From contig NZ_LSIC01000110.1 of the NCBI RefSeq assembly GCF_001556045.1, positions 1-31,737 on the forward strand: DNA of 31,737 nucleotides, written 5' to 3'. Source of the DNA: Bradyrhizobium sp. CCH5-F6 (GTDB lineage: Bacteria > Pseudomonadota > Alphaproteobacteria > Rhizobiales > Xanthobacteraceae). The position numbers and the translations under genes were made by a program. How positions within the stretch are numbered: position 1 is the first letter of the stretch; every line of letters begins with the position of its first letter. This document shows positions 23,325 through 31,737 of this stretch, in pieces. The notes below the pieces were generated by a model that was not told the DNA's origin, searched no databases, and worked only from the letters and a program-made list of their open reading frames with translations.

Positions 23325-24338
23325 ATGAATTTCCTCAAAACCATCGTCGTTGCCGGCTTGGTCGCCGCATCGACGACGGCAGCCTTTGCTGCCGACATCA
23401 CGGGCGCCGGCGCGACCTTCCCGTTCCCGATCTATTCGAAGTGGGCTGACGCCTACAAAAAGGAGACCGGCAACGGTCTGAACTACCAGTCGATCGGTTC
23501 CGGCGGCGGCATCAAGCAGATCCAGGCCAAGACCGTGACCTTCGGCGCGACCGATGCGCCGCTCAAGGCCGAGCAGCTCGAGAAGGACGGCCTCGTCCAA
23601 TGGCCGATGGTGATGGGCGCCATCGTCCCCGTCGTCAACCTCGAGGGTGTGAAGCCCGGCGAGCTGGTGTTCGATGGCGAGACCCTGGCCGCCATCTATC
23701 TCGGCAAGATCACCAAGTGGGACGATGCCGCGATCAAGAAGCTCAATCCGAGCGTGAAGCTGCCGTCGGAGGCCATTACCGTGGTTCGCCGCTCGGACGG
23801 CTCGGGCACCACCTTCAACTTCACCAACTACCTCTCCAAGGCCAGCGCGGACTGGAAGAGCAAGGTCGGCGAGGGCACCGCGGTCGAGTGGCCGGTCGGC
23901 GTCGGCGCCAAGGGCAACGAAGGCGTGTCGGGCAATATCGGCCAAACCAAGAACTCGATCGGCTATGTCGAGTACGCCTATGCCAAGCAGAACAAGCTAA
24001 CCTACGCCGGCCTCGTCAACAAGGCGGGCAAGACGGTGCAGCCGACCGTGGAGGCGTTCCAGGCGGCCGCCTCCAACGCCGACTGGGCCAAGGCGCCCGG
24101 CTATTACGTCATCCTGACCGACCAGCCGGGCGACAAGTCCTGGCCGATCACCGCGGCGACCTTCATCCTCATGCACAAGTCTGCCACCGACAAGGCGGCC
24201 TCGCAGGAAGCCATCAAGTTCTTCCGCTGGGCGTTCAAGAGCGGCGACAAGCTGGCTGAAGAGCTCGACTACATCCCGATGCCGGACAGCGTCGTCCAGC
24301 TGATCGAGAAGACCTGGGCAGCCGAGATCAAGAGCTAA
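23325..24338 (+). CDS. pstS: Periplasmic phosphate-binding protein PstS
   Basis: Captures phosphate in the periplasm for the PstSCAB importer and helps report phosphate status to PhoU and PhoR. It has 337 residues. A signal peptide runs to Ala22 (TTAAFA before ADITGAG). The mature protein shows the phosphate-binding loops [34 protein letters not shown] and [35 protein letters not shown] is also a family feature. The start at 23325 was selected by the signal peptide and GGAG 7 nt upstream; longer frames run into the Pho-box region. It is followed by a strong hairpin that may raise its mRNA level over pstC. Confidence 0.96.
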   Translation: MNFLKTIVVAGLVAASTTAAFAADITGAGATFPFPIYSKWADAYKKETGNGLNYQSIGSGGGIKQIQAKTVTFGATDAPLKAEQLEKDGLVQWPMVMGAIVPVVNLEGVKPGELVFDGETLAAIYLGKITKWDDAAIKKLNPSVKLPSEAITVVRRSDGSGTTFNFTNYLSKASADWKSKVGEGTAVEWPVGVGAKGNEGVSGNIGQTKNSIGYVEYAYAKQNKLTYAGLVNKAGKTVQPTVEAFQAAASNADWAKAPGYYVILTDQPGDKSWPITAATFILMHKSATDKAASQEAIKFFRWAFKSGDKLAEELDYIPMPDSVVQLIEKTWAAEIKS

Positions 24339-24358
24339 GGCGCTCTTCTGATCCGGAA

Positions 24359-24386
24359 GGCGGTGCGGCGCGAAGGCCGCACCGCC
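24359..24386 (+). other. Strong hairpin between pstS and pstC
   Basis: GGCGGTGCGGC-GCGAAG-GCCGCACCGCC is a perfect 11-bp stem with a 6-nt loop, starting 20 nt after the pstS stop. No T-run follows, so it is not a Rho-independent terminator. Such hairpins after binding-protein genes usually stabilise the upstream part of the message, giving more PstS than permease. Confidence 0.7.
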
Positions 24387-24496
24387 GCTCGGACCCTGCG
24401 AACGATCGTCCTCCGGACCAATCTCGCGATCCGCGAGCGTCCGGAGCACGAGACCAGCGACCTAGAAAACGTTATCATTCAGTACAGGGGATCGGC

Positions 24497-25495
24497 GTGG
24501 CAGAAATGGCTGTCGAGAGCAATGTGATTGATGCTGCCGGACCATATGACCGCGCCAAGGCTTTGAGCGCGTTCAAGCTGGGTGACGTCACCTTCTATTG
24601 GATCACGCGGCTCTCCGCGATCTCGGTGCTGCTCATCCTCGGCGGCATCATCATTTCGCTGATCGTCGGGGCCTTCCCGGCGATCAAGGAATACGGCCTG
24701 TCGTTCCTGTGGACGCAGCGTTGGGCGCCGTCGGCCGATCCGCCCGTGCTCGGCGCGCTCGGGCCGATGTACGGCACGCTCGTCACCTCCTTCATCGCGA
24801 TGCTGATCGCCATTCCGGTCGGCCTGGGCATCGCGATCTTTCTCACCGAGCTCTGCCCACAATGGCTGCGCCGCCCGATCGGCATGGCGATCGAGCTGCT
24901 CGCCGGCATTCCCTCGATCATCTACGGCATGTGGGGCTTCTTCGTGCTCGGCCCCTTCCTGGCCAACAGCTTCCAGCCCTTCATGATCAAGGTCTTCGAC
25001 GGCGTTCCCGTGCTGGGGGCGATCTTCGCGGGTCCCCCGTCCTATCTCAGCCTTTTCAATGCCGCGCTGATCCTCGCCATCATGGTGCTGCCCTTCATCA
25101 CCTCGATCTCGGTGGACGTGTTCAAGACAGTGCCGCCCGTGCTGAAGGAAGCCGCCTATGGCGTCGGCTGCACCACGTGGGAAGTCGTCCGCAGCGTGGT
25201 GATCCCTTACACCCGTGTCGGCATCATCGGCGGCATCATGCTGGCGCTGGGCCGCGCGCTCGGCGAGACCATGGCGGTGACCTTCATCATAGGCAACTCG
25301 TTCCGCATCTCCTCGTCGATCTTCGCGCCGGGCACCACGATCTCGGCGGCCATCGCCTCCGAATTCGCCGAGAGCGATGGCTTGCACCAGTCCGGCCTGA
25401 TCCTGCTCGGTCTCCTGTTGTTCGTGCTGACGTTCTTCGTGCTCGCAGCCGCGCGGCTGATGCTGATGCGCCTGGAAACCAAGGCCGGGAAGTGA
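24497..25495 (+). CDS. pstC: Phosphate ABC transporter permease PstC
   Basis: One of the two inner-membrane permeases of the Pst importer. It has 332 residues with about six membrane helices. Helix one is [20 protein letters not shown] near 38-57; the EAA loop, which contacts PstB, is [20 protein letters not shown] and the following [23 protein letters not shown] is typical of PstC. It starts with GTG at 24497 after AGGGG; ATG at codon 4 is an alternative. It ends 4 bp before pstA. Confidence 0.94.
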   Translation: MAEMAVESNVIDAAGPYDRAKALSAFKLGDVTFYWITRLSAISVLLILGGIIISLIVGAFPAIKEYGLSFLWTQRWAPSADPPVLGALGPMYGTLVTSFIAMLIAIPVGLGIAIFLTELCPQWLRRPIGMAIELLAGIPSIIYGMWGFFVLGPFLANSFQPFMIKVFDGVPVLGAIFAGPPSYLSLFNAALILAIMVLPFITSISVDVFKTVPPVLKEAAYGVGCTTWEVVRSVVIPYTRVGIIGGIMLALGRALGETMAVTFIIGNSFRISSSIFAPGTTISAAIASEFAESDGLHQSGLILLGLLLFVLTFFVLAAARLMLMRLETKAGK

Positions 25496-25499
25496 AGTC

Positions 25500-26345
25500 A
25501 TGAACCCGATTTATTCGCGCCGCCGCCGCTGGGACATCGTCATCCGCGGCCTCTGCATGGCAGCCGCCGCCTTCGGCGTCACCTGGCTCGCCCTGATTCT
25601 GTTCACGCTGCTTTACAACGGTCTCGCCGGACTGAACCTGCAGATCTTCACCGAGAACACGCCGCCGCCCGGATCGAGCGATGGCGGCCTGCTCAACGCC
25701 ATCGTCGGCTCGCTCATCATGACTGTGATCGGCGTCGGCATCGGGGCGCCGCTCGGCATGTTCGCCGGCACCTATCTCGCCGAATACGGCCGCAACGACA
25801 GGCTGACCTCGGTGATCCGCTTCATCAACGACATCCTGCTCTCGGCGCCGTCGATCATCATCGGCCTGTTCATCTATGGTGCGGTCGTAGTGCCGATGCG
25901 AGGCTTCTCGGCCATCGCGGGCGCGCTGGCGCTCGCCGTGATCGTGATCCCGGTCGTGGTGCGCACCACGGAGGACATGCTGCTGCTGGTGCCGAACCCG
26001 CTGCGTGAAGCCGCCAGCGCACTCGGCTTGCCGCGCTCGCTGGTGATCAAGCGTATCGCCTATCGTGCAGCGCGCTCCGGCCTCATCACCGGCGTGCTGC
26101 TCGCCACCGCCCGCGTCGCCGGCGAGACCGCGCCGCTGTTGTTCACCGCGCTCTCCAACCAGTTCTTCAGCCTCAGCCTGGACAAGACGATGGCCAACCT
26201 GCCGGTCACCATCAACAACTTCGTGCAGAGCCCCTACGCCTACTGGAAGCAACTCGCCTGGAGCGGCGCGCTGCTGATCACCCTGACCGTGCTTGCCCTG
26301 AACATTGGCGCCCGCATCCTCGGGGCCGAGAGGACTGCAAAATGA
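25500..26345 (+). CDS. pstA: Phosphate ABC transporter permease PstA
   Basis: Second permease. It has 281 residues with about six membrane helices. The PstA marks are [29 protein letters not shown], the EAA loop [20 protein letters not shown] and [20 protein letters not shown]. The gene follows the pstC stop by 4 bp and overlaps the pstB start by 4 bp (ATGA). It pairs with PstC to form the membrane channel. Confidence 0.94.
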   Translation: MNPIYSRRRRWDIVIRGLCMAAAAFGVTWLALILFTLLYNGLAGLNLQIFTENTPPPGSSDGGLLNAIVGSLIMTVIGVGIGAPLGMFAGTYLAEYGRNDRLTSVIRFINDILLSAPSIIIGLFIYGAVVVPMRGFSAIAGALALAVIVIPVVVRTTEDMLLLVPNPLREAASALGLPRSLVIKRIAYRAARSGLITGVLLATARVAGETAPLLFTALSNQFFSLSLDKTMANLPVTINNFVQSPYAYWKQLAWSGALLITLTVLALNIGARILGAERTAK

Positions 26346-27163
26346 GTGAAATGTCTGTTTCCGTAAGCGCGCCGACCGTTCATGCGGGCTCGCAGCCGCT
26401 GCCCGAGGCGCCCGCCAAGGTCACCGCGCGCAACCTGAACTTCTATTATGGCGAACACCATGCGCTGAAGAACATCAACCTGGCGCTCGGCACCAACCGC
26501 GTTACGGCGTTCATCGGTCCGTCGGGCTGCGGCAAGTCGACCCTGCTGCGCATCTTCAACCGGATGTACGATCTCTATCCGGGGCAGCGTGCCACCGGTC
26601 AGCTCATGCTCGACCAGACCAACATCCTCGACCCCAAGCTCGATCTCAATCTGTTGCGCGCGCGGGTCGGCATGGTGTTCCAGAAGCCGACGCCGTTCCC
26701 GATGACGATCTATGAGAACATCGCCTTCGGCATCCGCCTCTACGAGAAGATCTCGAAGTCCGAGATGGACGACCGGGTCGAGAAGGCGCTGCGCGGCGGC
26801 GCGTTGTGGAACGAGGTCAAGGACAAGCTCAATGCCTCCGGTCTGTCGCTCTCCGGCGGCCAGCAGCAGCGCCTCTGCATCGCCCGCACCGTCGCAGTGC
26901 GGCCCGAGGTGATCCTGTTCGACGAGCCCTGCTCGGCGCTCGACCCGATCTCGACCGCCAAGGTCGAGGAGCTGATCCAGGAATTGTCCGAGAACTACAC
27001 CATCGCGATCGTCACCCACAACATGCAGCAGGCCGCGCGCGTCTCCGACAAGACCGCCTTCATGTATCTCGGCGAGTTGATCGAGTTCGACGACACCAGC
27101 AAGATCTTCACGTCGCCGAGCGACCGGCGCACGCAGGATTACATCACCGGCCGGTTCGGTTGA
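26342..27163 (+). CDS. pstB: Phosphate ABC transporter ATPase PstB
   Basis: ATPase that drives the Pst importer. It has 273 residues, about 15 more at the N-terminus than the shortest PstB. Walker A is GPSGCGKST at 59-67, the Q-loop region is [13 protein letters not shown], the signature LSGGQQQR is at 170-177, and Walker B ILFDEP is at 191-196 with [10 protein letters not shown] following; [12 protein letters not shown] holds the H-loop His. These are strict PstB features. Translation is coupled to pstA by an ATGA overlap, and phoU starts 11 bp after the stop. Confidence 0.96.
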   Translation: MSEMSVSVSAPTVHAGSQPLPEAPAKVTARNLNFYYGEHHALKNINLALGTNRVTAFIGPSGCGKSTLLRIFNRMYDLYPGQRATGQLMLDQTNILDPKLDLNLLRARVGMVFQKPTPFPMTIYENIAFGIRLYEKISKSEMDDRVEKALRGGALWNEVKDKLNASGLSLSGGQQQRLCIARTVAVRPEVILFDEPCSALDPISTAKVEELIQELSENYTIAIVTHNMQQAARVSDKTAFMYLGELIEFDDTSKIFTSPSDRRTQDYITGRFG

Positions 27164-27174
27164 GGAGACGGAAT

Positions 27175-27891
27175 ATGGGTTCTGAACATACCGCGAAGGC
27201 CTTCGACACCGACCTCCAGGAGCTCACCCGCCTCGTCGCCGAGATGGGCGGTATCGCCGAGCGCATGATCGTCGATTCCGTCGACGCGCTGATCCGCCGC
27301 GACGTCGCGCTCGGGCAGCGCGTCGTGGCGACCGACGCCGAGCTCGACGCGTTGCAGAAGCGCATCGAGGAGCGCGCCGTGCTCACCATCGCCCGCCGCC
27401 AGCCGATGGCGGTCGACTTGCGCGAGATCGTCGGCGCCATGCGCGTCGCGACCGATCTCGAGCGCATCGGCGACCTCGCCAAGAACATGGGCAAGCGCGT
27501 CGCGGCGCTGGAGACGGACTTCCATCCGCTCAAGCTGTTCCGCGGCCTGGAACACATGACCGATCTCGTGCAACAGCAGGTCAAGTCCGTGCTGGACGCC
27601 TATGCCGCGCACGATCTGCCGGCGGCGATGGCGGTGTGGAAGGGCGACGAGGAAGTCGACGCGATCTGTACCTCGCTGTTCCGCGAGCTCCTCACCTACA
27701 TGATGGAGGATCCGCGCAACATCTCGTTCTGCATCCACCTGATGTTCTGTGCCAAGAATATCGAGCGGATCGGCGACCACGCCACCAACATCGCCGAGAC
27801 CGTGTTCTACATGATCGAGGGTCAGGCGATCACCGACAAGCGGCCGAAGGGCGACATGACGACCTTCGCCACGACGGTGCCGAATACCTAA
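27175..27891 (+). CDS. phoU: Phosphate signalling protein PhoU
   Basis: Helical protein that connects PstSCAB to PhoR and suppresses the Pho response when phosphate is plentiful. It has 238 residues, the usual length. It contains two homologous three-helix bundles, with the metal-binding consensus E(D)xxxD in both: MRVATDLERIGDLAKNMGKR and LMFCAKNIERIGDHATNIAE. The ATG at 27175 (GGAG about 10 nt upstream) was chosen; a longer frame runs back into pstB. Cytoplasmic and membrane-associated through PstB/PhoR. Confidence 0.95.
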   Translation: MGSEHTAKAFDTDLQELTRLVAEMGGIAERMIVDSVDALIRRDVALGQRVVATDAELDALQKRIEERAVLTIARRQPMAVDLREIVGAMRVATDLERIGDLAKNMGKRVAALETDFHPLKLFRGLEHMTDLVQQQVKSVLDAYAAHDLPAAMAVWKGDEEVDAICTSLFRELLTYMMEDPRNISFCIHLMFCAKNIERIGDHATNIAETVFYMIEGQAITDKRPKGDMTTFATTVPNT

Positions 27892-27905
27892 GGAGCGACG
27901 ACAAC

Positions 27906-28613
27906 ATGGGCGCACGCATTATGGTGGTTGAGGACGAGGAAGCTCTCACCGAGCTTCTTCGCTACAACCTCGAAGGCGACGGCTATGACGTCGAGACGGT
28001 CATGCGCGGCGATGACGCCGACACCCGCCTCAAGGAGCACATTCCCGACCTGATCGTGCTCGACTGGATGCTGCCTGGACTGTCGGGCATCGAGCTGTGC
28101 CGCCGGCTTCGGACCCGCCCCGAAACCAAGCAGCTCCCGATCATCATGCTCACCGCGCGCGGCGAGGAGAGCGAGCGGGTGCGTGGTCTCGCCACCGGCG
28201 CCGACGACTACATCGTCAAGCCGTTCTCGGTGCCGGAGCTGCTCGCGCGCGTGAAGGGCCTGCTCAGGCGCGCCAGCCCCGAGCGGCTCGCCACCGTGCT
28301 CGCCTATGGCGACATCGAGCTCGACCGCGACAAGCGCCGCGTGGCGCGCTCGGGCCGGCCGATCGATCTCGGCCCGACCGAATACCGCCTGCTGGAGTTC
28401 TTCCTGGAGCATCCTGGCCGCGTGTTCTCGCGCGAGCAACTGCTCGACAGCGTCTGGGGTCGCGACATCTACATCGACGAGCGCACCGTCGACGTCCATA
28501 TCGGCCGCCTGCGCAAGCTGCTCAATCTCGGCCGCGAGCAGGATCCGATCCGCACCGTCCGCGGCGCCGGCTATGCGCTGGATGATCGGTTCGCGAAAGC
28601 GGAGCAGACCTGA
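27906..28613 (+). CDS. phoB: Phosphate regulon response regulator PhoB
   Basis: OmpR/PhoB-type regulator that activates the Pho regulon after phosphorylation by PhoR. It has 235 residues. The receiver domain shows acidic Glu9-Asp10-Glu11, phosphorylated Asp53 (VLDWMLPG), Thr83 (MLTARG) and Lys105 (VKPF). The winged-helix DNA-binding domain covers about 135-230, with LGPTEYRLLEFFLEHPGRVF, then DERTVDVHIGRLRKLL and RTVRGAGYAL. The ATG at 27906 is 14 bp after phoU. It closes the phoR-pst-phoU-phoB block, with its sensor at the opposite end, as in many rhizobia. Confidence 0.95.
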   Translation: MGARIMVVEDEEALTELLRYNLEGDGYDVETVMRGDDADTRLKEHIPDLIVLDWMLPGLSGIELCRRLRTRPETKQLPIIMLTARGEESERVRGLATGADDYIVKPFSVPELLARVKGLLRRASPERLATVLAYGDIELDRDKRRVARSGRPIDLGPTEYRLLEFFLEHPGRVFSREQLLDSVWGRDIYIDERTVDVHIGRLRKLLNLGREQDPIRTVRGAGYALDDRFAKAEQT

Positions 28614-28658
28614 GTTTTGTGGATGTCGAATTAGCGAGCCACGGCAATAATCTCGGCC

Positions 28659-28791
28659 GTCATCCCGGGGCGCGCGTAGCGCGAGCCCGGGATCCATAGC
28701 CACAGGACGTGGTTTGGCGAAGACTCGCAGTAGCCATCTCGCGCAATCACTGCGCCCTGTGGCTATGGATCCCCGCCTCCGCGGGGATGAC
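28659..28791. repeat. Long palindromic element between phoB and gcrA
   Basis: GTCATCCC and GGGATGAC mark the outer ends (28659 and 28791). Inside, ATCCATAGCCACAGG (28692-28706) and CCTGTGGCTATGGAT (28756-28770) are perfect 15-nt inverted copies, flanked by GC-rich small hairpins. This is the same kind of element as at 11762-11846 and 13365-13470. It lies between convergent phoB and gcrA and can end both transcripts. Confidence 0.75.
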
Positions 28792-28804
28792 ACCGAGTAA
28801 GTCG

Positions 28805-28825
28805 AGCCGTCACCGTGTGACGGCT
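28805..28825 (-). terminator. Hairpin after gcrA
   Basis: AGCCGTCAC-CGT-GTGACGGCT, a perfect 9-bp stem with a 3-nt loop, lies 29 nt beyond the gcrA stop. There is no T-run on the minus strand, so termination would need Rho or the neighbouring palindromic element. Confidence 0.45.
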
Positions 28826-28853
28826 GCGGTCTTGATCAGAGAATTCCGCGAGC

Positions 28854-29366
28854 TCACCGCGGGTTCGGCTTGGCTGGCGCACGGCGGCGGTCCGCGGCGG
28901 GCTGATAGGCCACGCGCGAATGCTGGGCGCAGTAGGGCAGGCCGGAGAGCGCCTTGCCGCCGCAGAAGAAGAAATCCGGGCTCGAGGGGTCGCCGACCGG
29001 CCAGTGGCAGGTCGCCTCGTTCAATTCCAGCAGCGACAGCCGCTGGCTCATCGGCACCACGTTGTCGTAGGTAACAGGTTCGGCCTCCACCTCGACCTCG
29101 AAGGCCTGCGCCAGCGCGGTGTTGCCGCGCGAAACGGGGCGGGTCACCCGCATCATGTGCTGCGCGGGCCGCGCCTTGCGCGGCCGGGGCGCTGCCGAAG
29201 AAGGGCTCTTGGCGCGGCCGGACAGGCCGAGCCGGTGCACCTTGCCGATCACGGCGTTGCGGGTCACATTGCCGAGCTCCGCCGCGATCTGGCTGGCCGA
29301 AAGTCCAGCCTCCCAGAGCTTTTTCAGCTGCTCGACGCGATCATCGGACCAGGTCAAAACCGTCAT
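28854..29366 (-). CDS. gcrA: Cell-cycle transcription factor GcrA
   Basis: Alphaproteobacterial regulator that binds sigma70 and activates promoters bearing methylated GANTC sites. It has 170 residues. The N-terminal 45 residues form the GcrA DNA-binding domain (WSDDRVEQLKKLWEAGLSAS, then QIAAELGNVTRNAVIGKVHR, LGLSGRAK). A basic, Pro-rich linker follows, then the C-terminal sigma-interacting domain with CHWPVGDPSSPDFFFCGG and LPYCAQHSRVAY. The ATG at 29366 is preceded by AAGGG; a longer in-frame extension is unnecessary. It faces left from a 450-bp spacer rich in GANTC. Confidence 0.93.
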   Translation of the reverse strand: MTVLTWSDDRVEQLKKLWEAGLSASQIAAELGNVTRNAVIGKVHRLGLSGRAKSPSSAAPRPRKARPAQHMMRVTRPVSRGNTALAQAFEVEVEAEPVTYDNVVPMSQRLSLLELNEATCHWPVGDPSSPDFFFCGGKALSGLPYCAQHSRVAYQPAADRRRAPAKPNPR

Positions 29367-29445
29367 TGCACCCTTTCCTTCGCTGCGCGTCTGCCATCCT
29401 GGCACCTTCGCAGCGAATGCCTAACCTTGAAAACCCGTGCCGCCA

Positions 29446-29658
29446 GAATCCCTTAAGGCTCGCCGGGCGCGCTCAAAACGCCCGAACGTTACGCCGGTAC
29501 ATGAGGACTCTTGGGATCAGAACTGCTGCACGAGATGTCGTATCTGACAGATCAAACGCTACAATATGGCGTGACTCCCGCGCAAGAGTCCGCCGACTCG
29601 CTTCCACATGTTCCATGGTGAAAAACCCGCAAAATCGGCACCGCAAGACTACGGATTC
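29446..29658. promoter_or_regulatory. Cluster of six GANTC (CcrM) sites in the gcrA-argD spacer
   Basis: GANTC occurs at 29446-29450 (GAATC), 29506-29510, 29573-29577 and 29595-29599 (GACTC), 29586-29590 (GAGTC) and 29654-29658 (GATTC). Six in 213 bp is well above the roughly 0.7 to 0.8 expected by chance. GcrA acts through methylated GANTC sites, so this is a likely site for autoregulation. No gene is coded in 29367-29819: open frames across it lack ribosome-binding sites. An imperfect palindrome ATCTG-A-CAGAT is at 29542-29552. Confidence 0.6.
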
Positions 29659-29686
29659 AGCGTTTCGCGAGGCTTTCCGGACGGCA

Positions 29687-29714
29687 TTGACACCCGTTTT
29701 GCCGAGCATAAGAT
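29687..29714 (+). promoter_or_regulatory. Putative sigma70-type promoter of argD
   Basis: TTGACA at 29687-29692 and TAAGAT at 29709-29714 are 16 bp apart, a perfect -35 box and a 4-of-6 -10 box. Transcription would begin near 29721, about 100 nt before the argD ATG. Confidence 0.6.
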
Positions 29715-29720
29715 AGTGCC

Positions 29721-29755
29721 ACGTGCCGCCCTTAAAAGGCGGCACGTTTCGTTTT
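29721..29755 (+). terminator. Terminator-like hairpin at the start of the argD leader
   Basis: ACGTGCCGCC (29721-29730) and GGCGGCACGT (29738-29747) form a perfect 10-bp stem with a 7-nt loop, then TTCGTTTT. It has the shape of a Rho-independent terminator, yet lies just where the predicted argD transcript begins, so it may be a 5' stem-loop that protects the message, or may end a transcript from farther left. Confidence 0.6.
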
Positions 29756-29819
29756 CCGGGCCGGTCAATGGTGCGTTGCGAGTGCACGCTTCACGCCGTC
29801 CGCAACATCAAGTGACGTC

Positions 29820-31028
29820 ATGACTGACAGCGCCGCGCCGCATTTGCTCCCCGTTTTCGCCAGGGCCGACCTCGGTTTCGAACGCGGCGAAGGCTGCTGG
29901 CTGATCGCGACCAATGGGGATCGCTATCTGGATTTCACCTCCGGCGTGGCGGTGAATGCGCTCGGCCATGTCCATCCCGCGCTGGTCAAGGCGTTGCAGG
30001 AGCAGGCGACGAAGCTCTGGCACATGTCGAACCTGTTCCAGAGCCCGGACGGCGAGAAGCTCGCAAGCCGCCTCTGCAACGAGAGCTTTGCGGACTTCGT
30101 GTTCTTCTGCAATTCCGGCGCCGAGGCGCTCGAAGGCGTGATCAAGCTGGTGCGCCACCATCACTTCTCCAAGGGACATCCGGAACGTTACCGCATGATC
30201 ACCTTCGAAGGTGCCTTCCACGGCCGCACGCTGGCGACGCTGGCTGCGACGGGATCTGCAAAATATCTCGAAGGTTTTGGTCCGCCGATGGACGGCTTCG
30301 ACCAGGTCCCGCATGGTGACATCGAGGCTGTGAAGAAGGCCATCGGCCCGCACACCGCCGGCATCCTGATCGAGCCGATCCAGGGCGAGGGGGGCGTTCG
30401 CTCTGCGCCTCCAGCCTTCCTGAAGGCGCTGCGCGAGCTCTGCAATGAGCACGGCCTGTTGCTCGCCTTCGATGAGGTGCAGACGGGCATGGGCCGCACC
30501 GGCGAACTCTTTGCCTACAAGCGCACCGGCGTCACACCTGACGTGATGTCGCTCGCCAAGGCGCTCGGCGGCGGCTTCCCGATCGGGGCGGTGCTGGCCA
30601 CCGCGGAGGCGGCCTCCGGCATGGGGCCTGGGTCGCATGGCTCCACTTTCGGCGGCAATCCGCTCGCGATCTCGGCTGCGAACGCCGTGCTCGACGTCAT
30701 GCTCAAGCCGGGCTTCTTCGACCACGTGCAGAAGATGTCGCTGCTGCTGAAGCAGAAGCTTGCCTCCGTGATCGACCGTCATCCCGACGTCGTCAGCGAG
30801 GTGCGCGGGGAAGGGCTCCTGATCGGCATCAAGGCCGTCGTGCCCTCGGGCGATCTCGTCGCGGCGCTGCGCGCCGAAAAACTGCTCACCGTCGGGGCCG
30901 GCGACAATGTCGTGCGCTTCCTGCCGCCTTTGATCGTCAACGAAGCCGAGATCGAGGACAGCGTCGCGCGACTCGAACGTGCCTGCGCTGCGATATCGTC
31001 CAGTCAGACCAAGCGGGCGGCAAGCTGA
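29820..31028 (+). CDS. argD: Acetylornithine aminotransferase ArgD
   Basis: Class III PLP-dependent transaminase of arginine synthesis, interconverting N-acetylglutamate semialdehyde and N-acetylornithine; the same enzyme often serves lysine synthesis. It has 402 residues. Cofactor features: [14 protein letters not shown] near 97-110, AFHGRT near 132-137, [12 protein letters not shown] with Asp218, and the Schiff-base Lys247 in [12 protein letters not shown]. The ATG at 29820 overlaps nothing upstream. Its stop overlaps the argF start by one base (TGATG). Cytoplasmic. Confidence 0.95.
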   Translation: MTDSAAPHLLPVFARADLGFERGEGCWLIATNGDRYLDFTSGVAVNALGHVHPALVKALQEQATKLWHMSNLFQSPDGEKLASRLCNESFADFVFFCNSGAEALEGVIKLVRHHHFSKGHPERYRMITFEGAFHGRTLATLAATGSAKYLEGFGPPMDGFDQVPHGDIEAVKKAIGPHTAGILIEPIQGEGGVRSAPPAFLKALRELCNEHGLLLAFDEVQTGMGRTGELFAYKRTGVTPDVMSLAKALGGGFPIGAVLATAEAASGMGPGSHGSTFGGNPLAISAANAVLDVMLKPGFFDHVQKMSLLLKQKLASVIDRHPDVVSEVRGEGLLIGIKAVVPSGDLVAALRAEKLLTVGAGDNVVRFLPPLIVNEAEIEDSVARLERACAAISSSQTKRAAS

Positions 31029-31737
31029 TGAGCAAGTCGCCCAACAAGACTCCAAAGCATTTCCTCGACATCAACGAGCTGCCGCTGTCGGAGCTCAAGC
31101 GCATGCTCGCCGCATCCGTCGCGATGAAGGCGAAGCAGAAGGCGCAGCAGCCGGTCAGGCCGCTCGAAGGCAAGACGCTGGCGATGATCTTCGAGCGGCC
31201 CTCGACCCGGACGCGGGTGTCGTTCGACGTCGGCATGCGCCAGCTCGGCGGCGAGGCGATCATGCTCACCGGCGCCGAGATGCAGCTCGGCCGCGGCGAG
31301 ACCATCGCCGACACGGCGCGCGTGCTGTCGCGCTATGTCGACGCCATCATGATCCGCATCCTCAACCACGATGCATTGCTGGAGCTTGCGGCCAACGCCA
31401 CCGTGCCCGTCATCAACGGCCTGACGCGGCGCTCGCATCCGTGCCAGGTGATGGCCGACCTCATGACCTATGAGGAACATCGCGGCCCGATCGAGGGCAA
31501 GACGGTGGCCTGGACCGGCGACGACAACAACGTGCTGGCGTCCTGGGCGCATGCCGCCGAGCGCTTCAAGTTCCAGCTCAACGTCGCGACGCCTCCGGAG
31601 CTCGCGCCGAAAAAGGCGATGCGCGACTGGATCAAGACGACGAATGCGCCGATCGTGCTCGGCACCGATCCGGAAGCCGCCGTGCGCGGCGCCGATTGCG
31701 TCGTCACCGACACCTGGGTGTCGATGGGCGACAAGGA
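31028..31737 (+). CDS. argF: Ornithine carbamoyltransferase ArgF, 3' end outside window
   Basis: Makes citrulline from ornithine and carbamoyl phosphate. About 236 of the usual 305-310 residues are present; the frame is open to the window end. The carbamoyl-phosphate loop STRTR is at 59-63 ([12 protein letters not shown]), and HPCQ at 137-140 with [10 protein letters not shown] is the second conserved site; the ornithine-binding domain begins with [15 protein letters not shown] at 31028 overlaps the argD stop by one base, so the two are coupled. argD-argF order is usual in Bradyrhizobium and relatives. Confidence 0.95.
   Translation, partial: MSKSPNKTPKHFLDINELPLSELKRMLAASVAMKAKQKAQQPVRPLEGKTLAMIFERPSTRTRVSFDVGMRQLGGEAIMLTGAEMQLGRGETIADTARVLSRYVDAIMIRILNHDALLELAANATVPVINGLTRRSHPCQVMADLMTYEEHRGPIEGKTVAWTGDDNNVLASWAHAAERFKFQLNVATPPELAPKKAMRDWIKTTNAPIVLGTDPEAAVRGADCVVTDTWVSMGDK

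Overview
The window looks like the chromosome of a Bradyrhizobium-type alphaproteobacterium. It is GC-rich and carries palindromic intergenic elements. It encodes a GcrA cell-cycle regulator, an aerobic benzoyl-CoA (box) pathway, a phoR-pstSCAB-phoU-phoB block, and a haloalkane dehalogenase very close to what I remember of Bradyrhizobium DbjA. No phage, transposase, CRISPR array, tRNA or rRNA was seen.

Layout. (1) 1-2189: livM (5' end outside the window), livG and livF, overlapping genes of a branched-chain-amino-acid-type ABC importer, probably for benzoate given its neighbours. (2) 2190-5930: an accessory patch with a small secreted protein, decayed tails of a glutamine-synthetase-like gene and an IclR regulator, three minus-strand genes (AraC regulator, VOC protein, transglutaminase), a second decayed IclR tail fused to a globin fragment, and a PRC-barrel protein. 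(3) 6062-13326: the box locus. boxR and a truncated haemoglobin run leftward; benzoate-CoA ligase, an alpha/beta hydrolase, boxC and boxB run rightward. Both control regions share a 20-bp motif, and the one before boxC also has a TGCA-N6-TGCA palindrome. boxA and boxD are not in the window. (4) 13514-18081: a small secreted protein, an SDR oxidoreductase, a polysaccharide deacetylase, and a repeat-containing OmpA-family protein coupled to a small membrane protein. (5) 18148-20355: a TetR regulator with a perfect 20-bp palindrome at its promoter, translationally coupled to the haloalkane dehalogenase, then a SelW-like protein and a GNAT acetyltransferase. (6) 20781-28613: a UPF0104 membrane protein, then the phosphate block phoR-pstS-pstC-pstA-pstB-phoU-phoB. 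(7) 28854-31737: gcrA facing left, a 450-bp spacer with six GANTC sites, then argD and the start of argF.

How the genes work together. Benzoate would enter through the ABC importer, be activated to benzoyl-CoA by the ligase, epoxidised by BoxB with a reductase encoded elsewhere, and ring-opened by BoxC, with BoxR sensing benzoyl-CoA. The phosphate block pairs the PstSCAB importer with PhoU and the PhoR-PhoB two-component system. The least explained parts are the mosaic of gene tails around 2877-5524, the BoxR-globin pairing, the naturally loop-less dehalogenase with its palindrome-controlled TetR partner, and the GANTC-rich gcrA-argD spacer.
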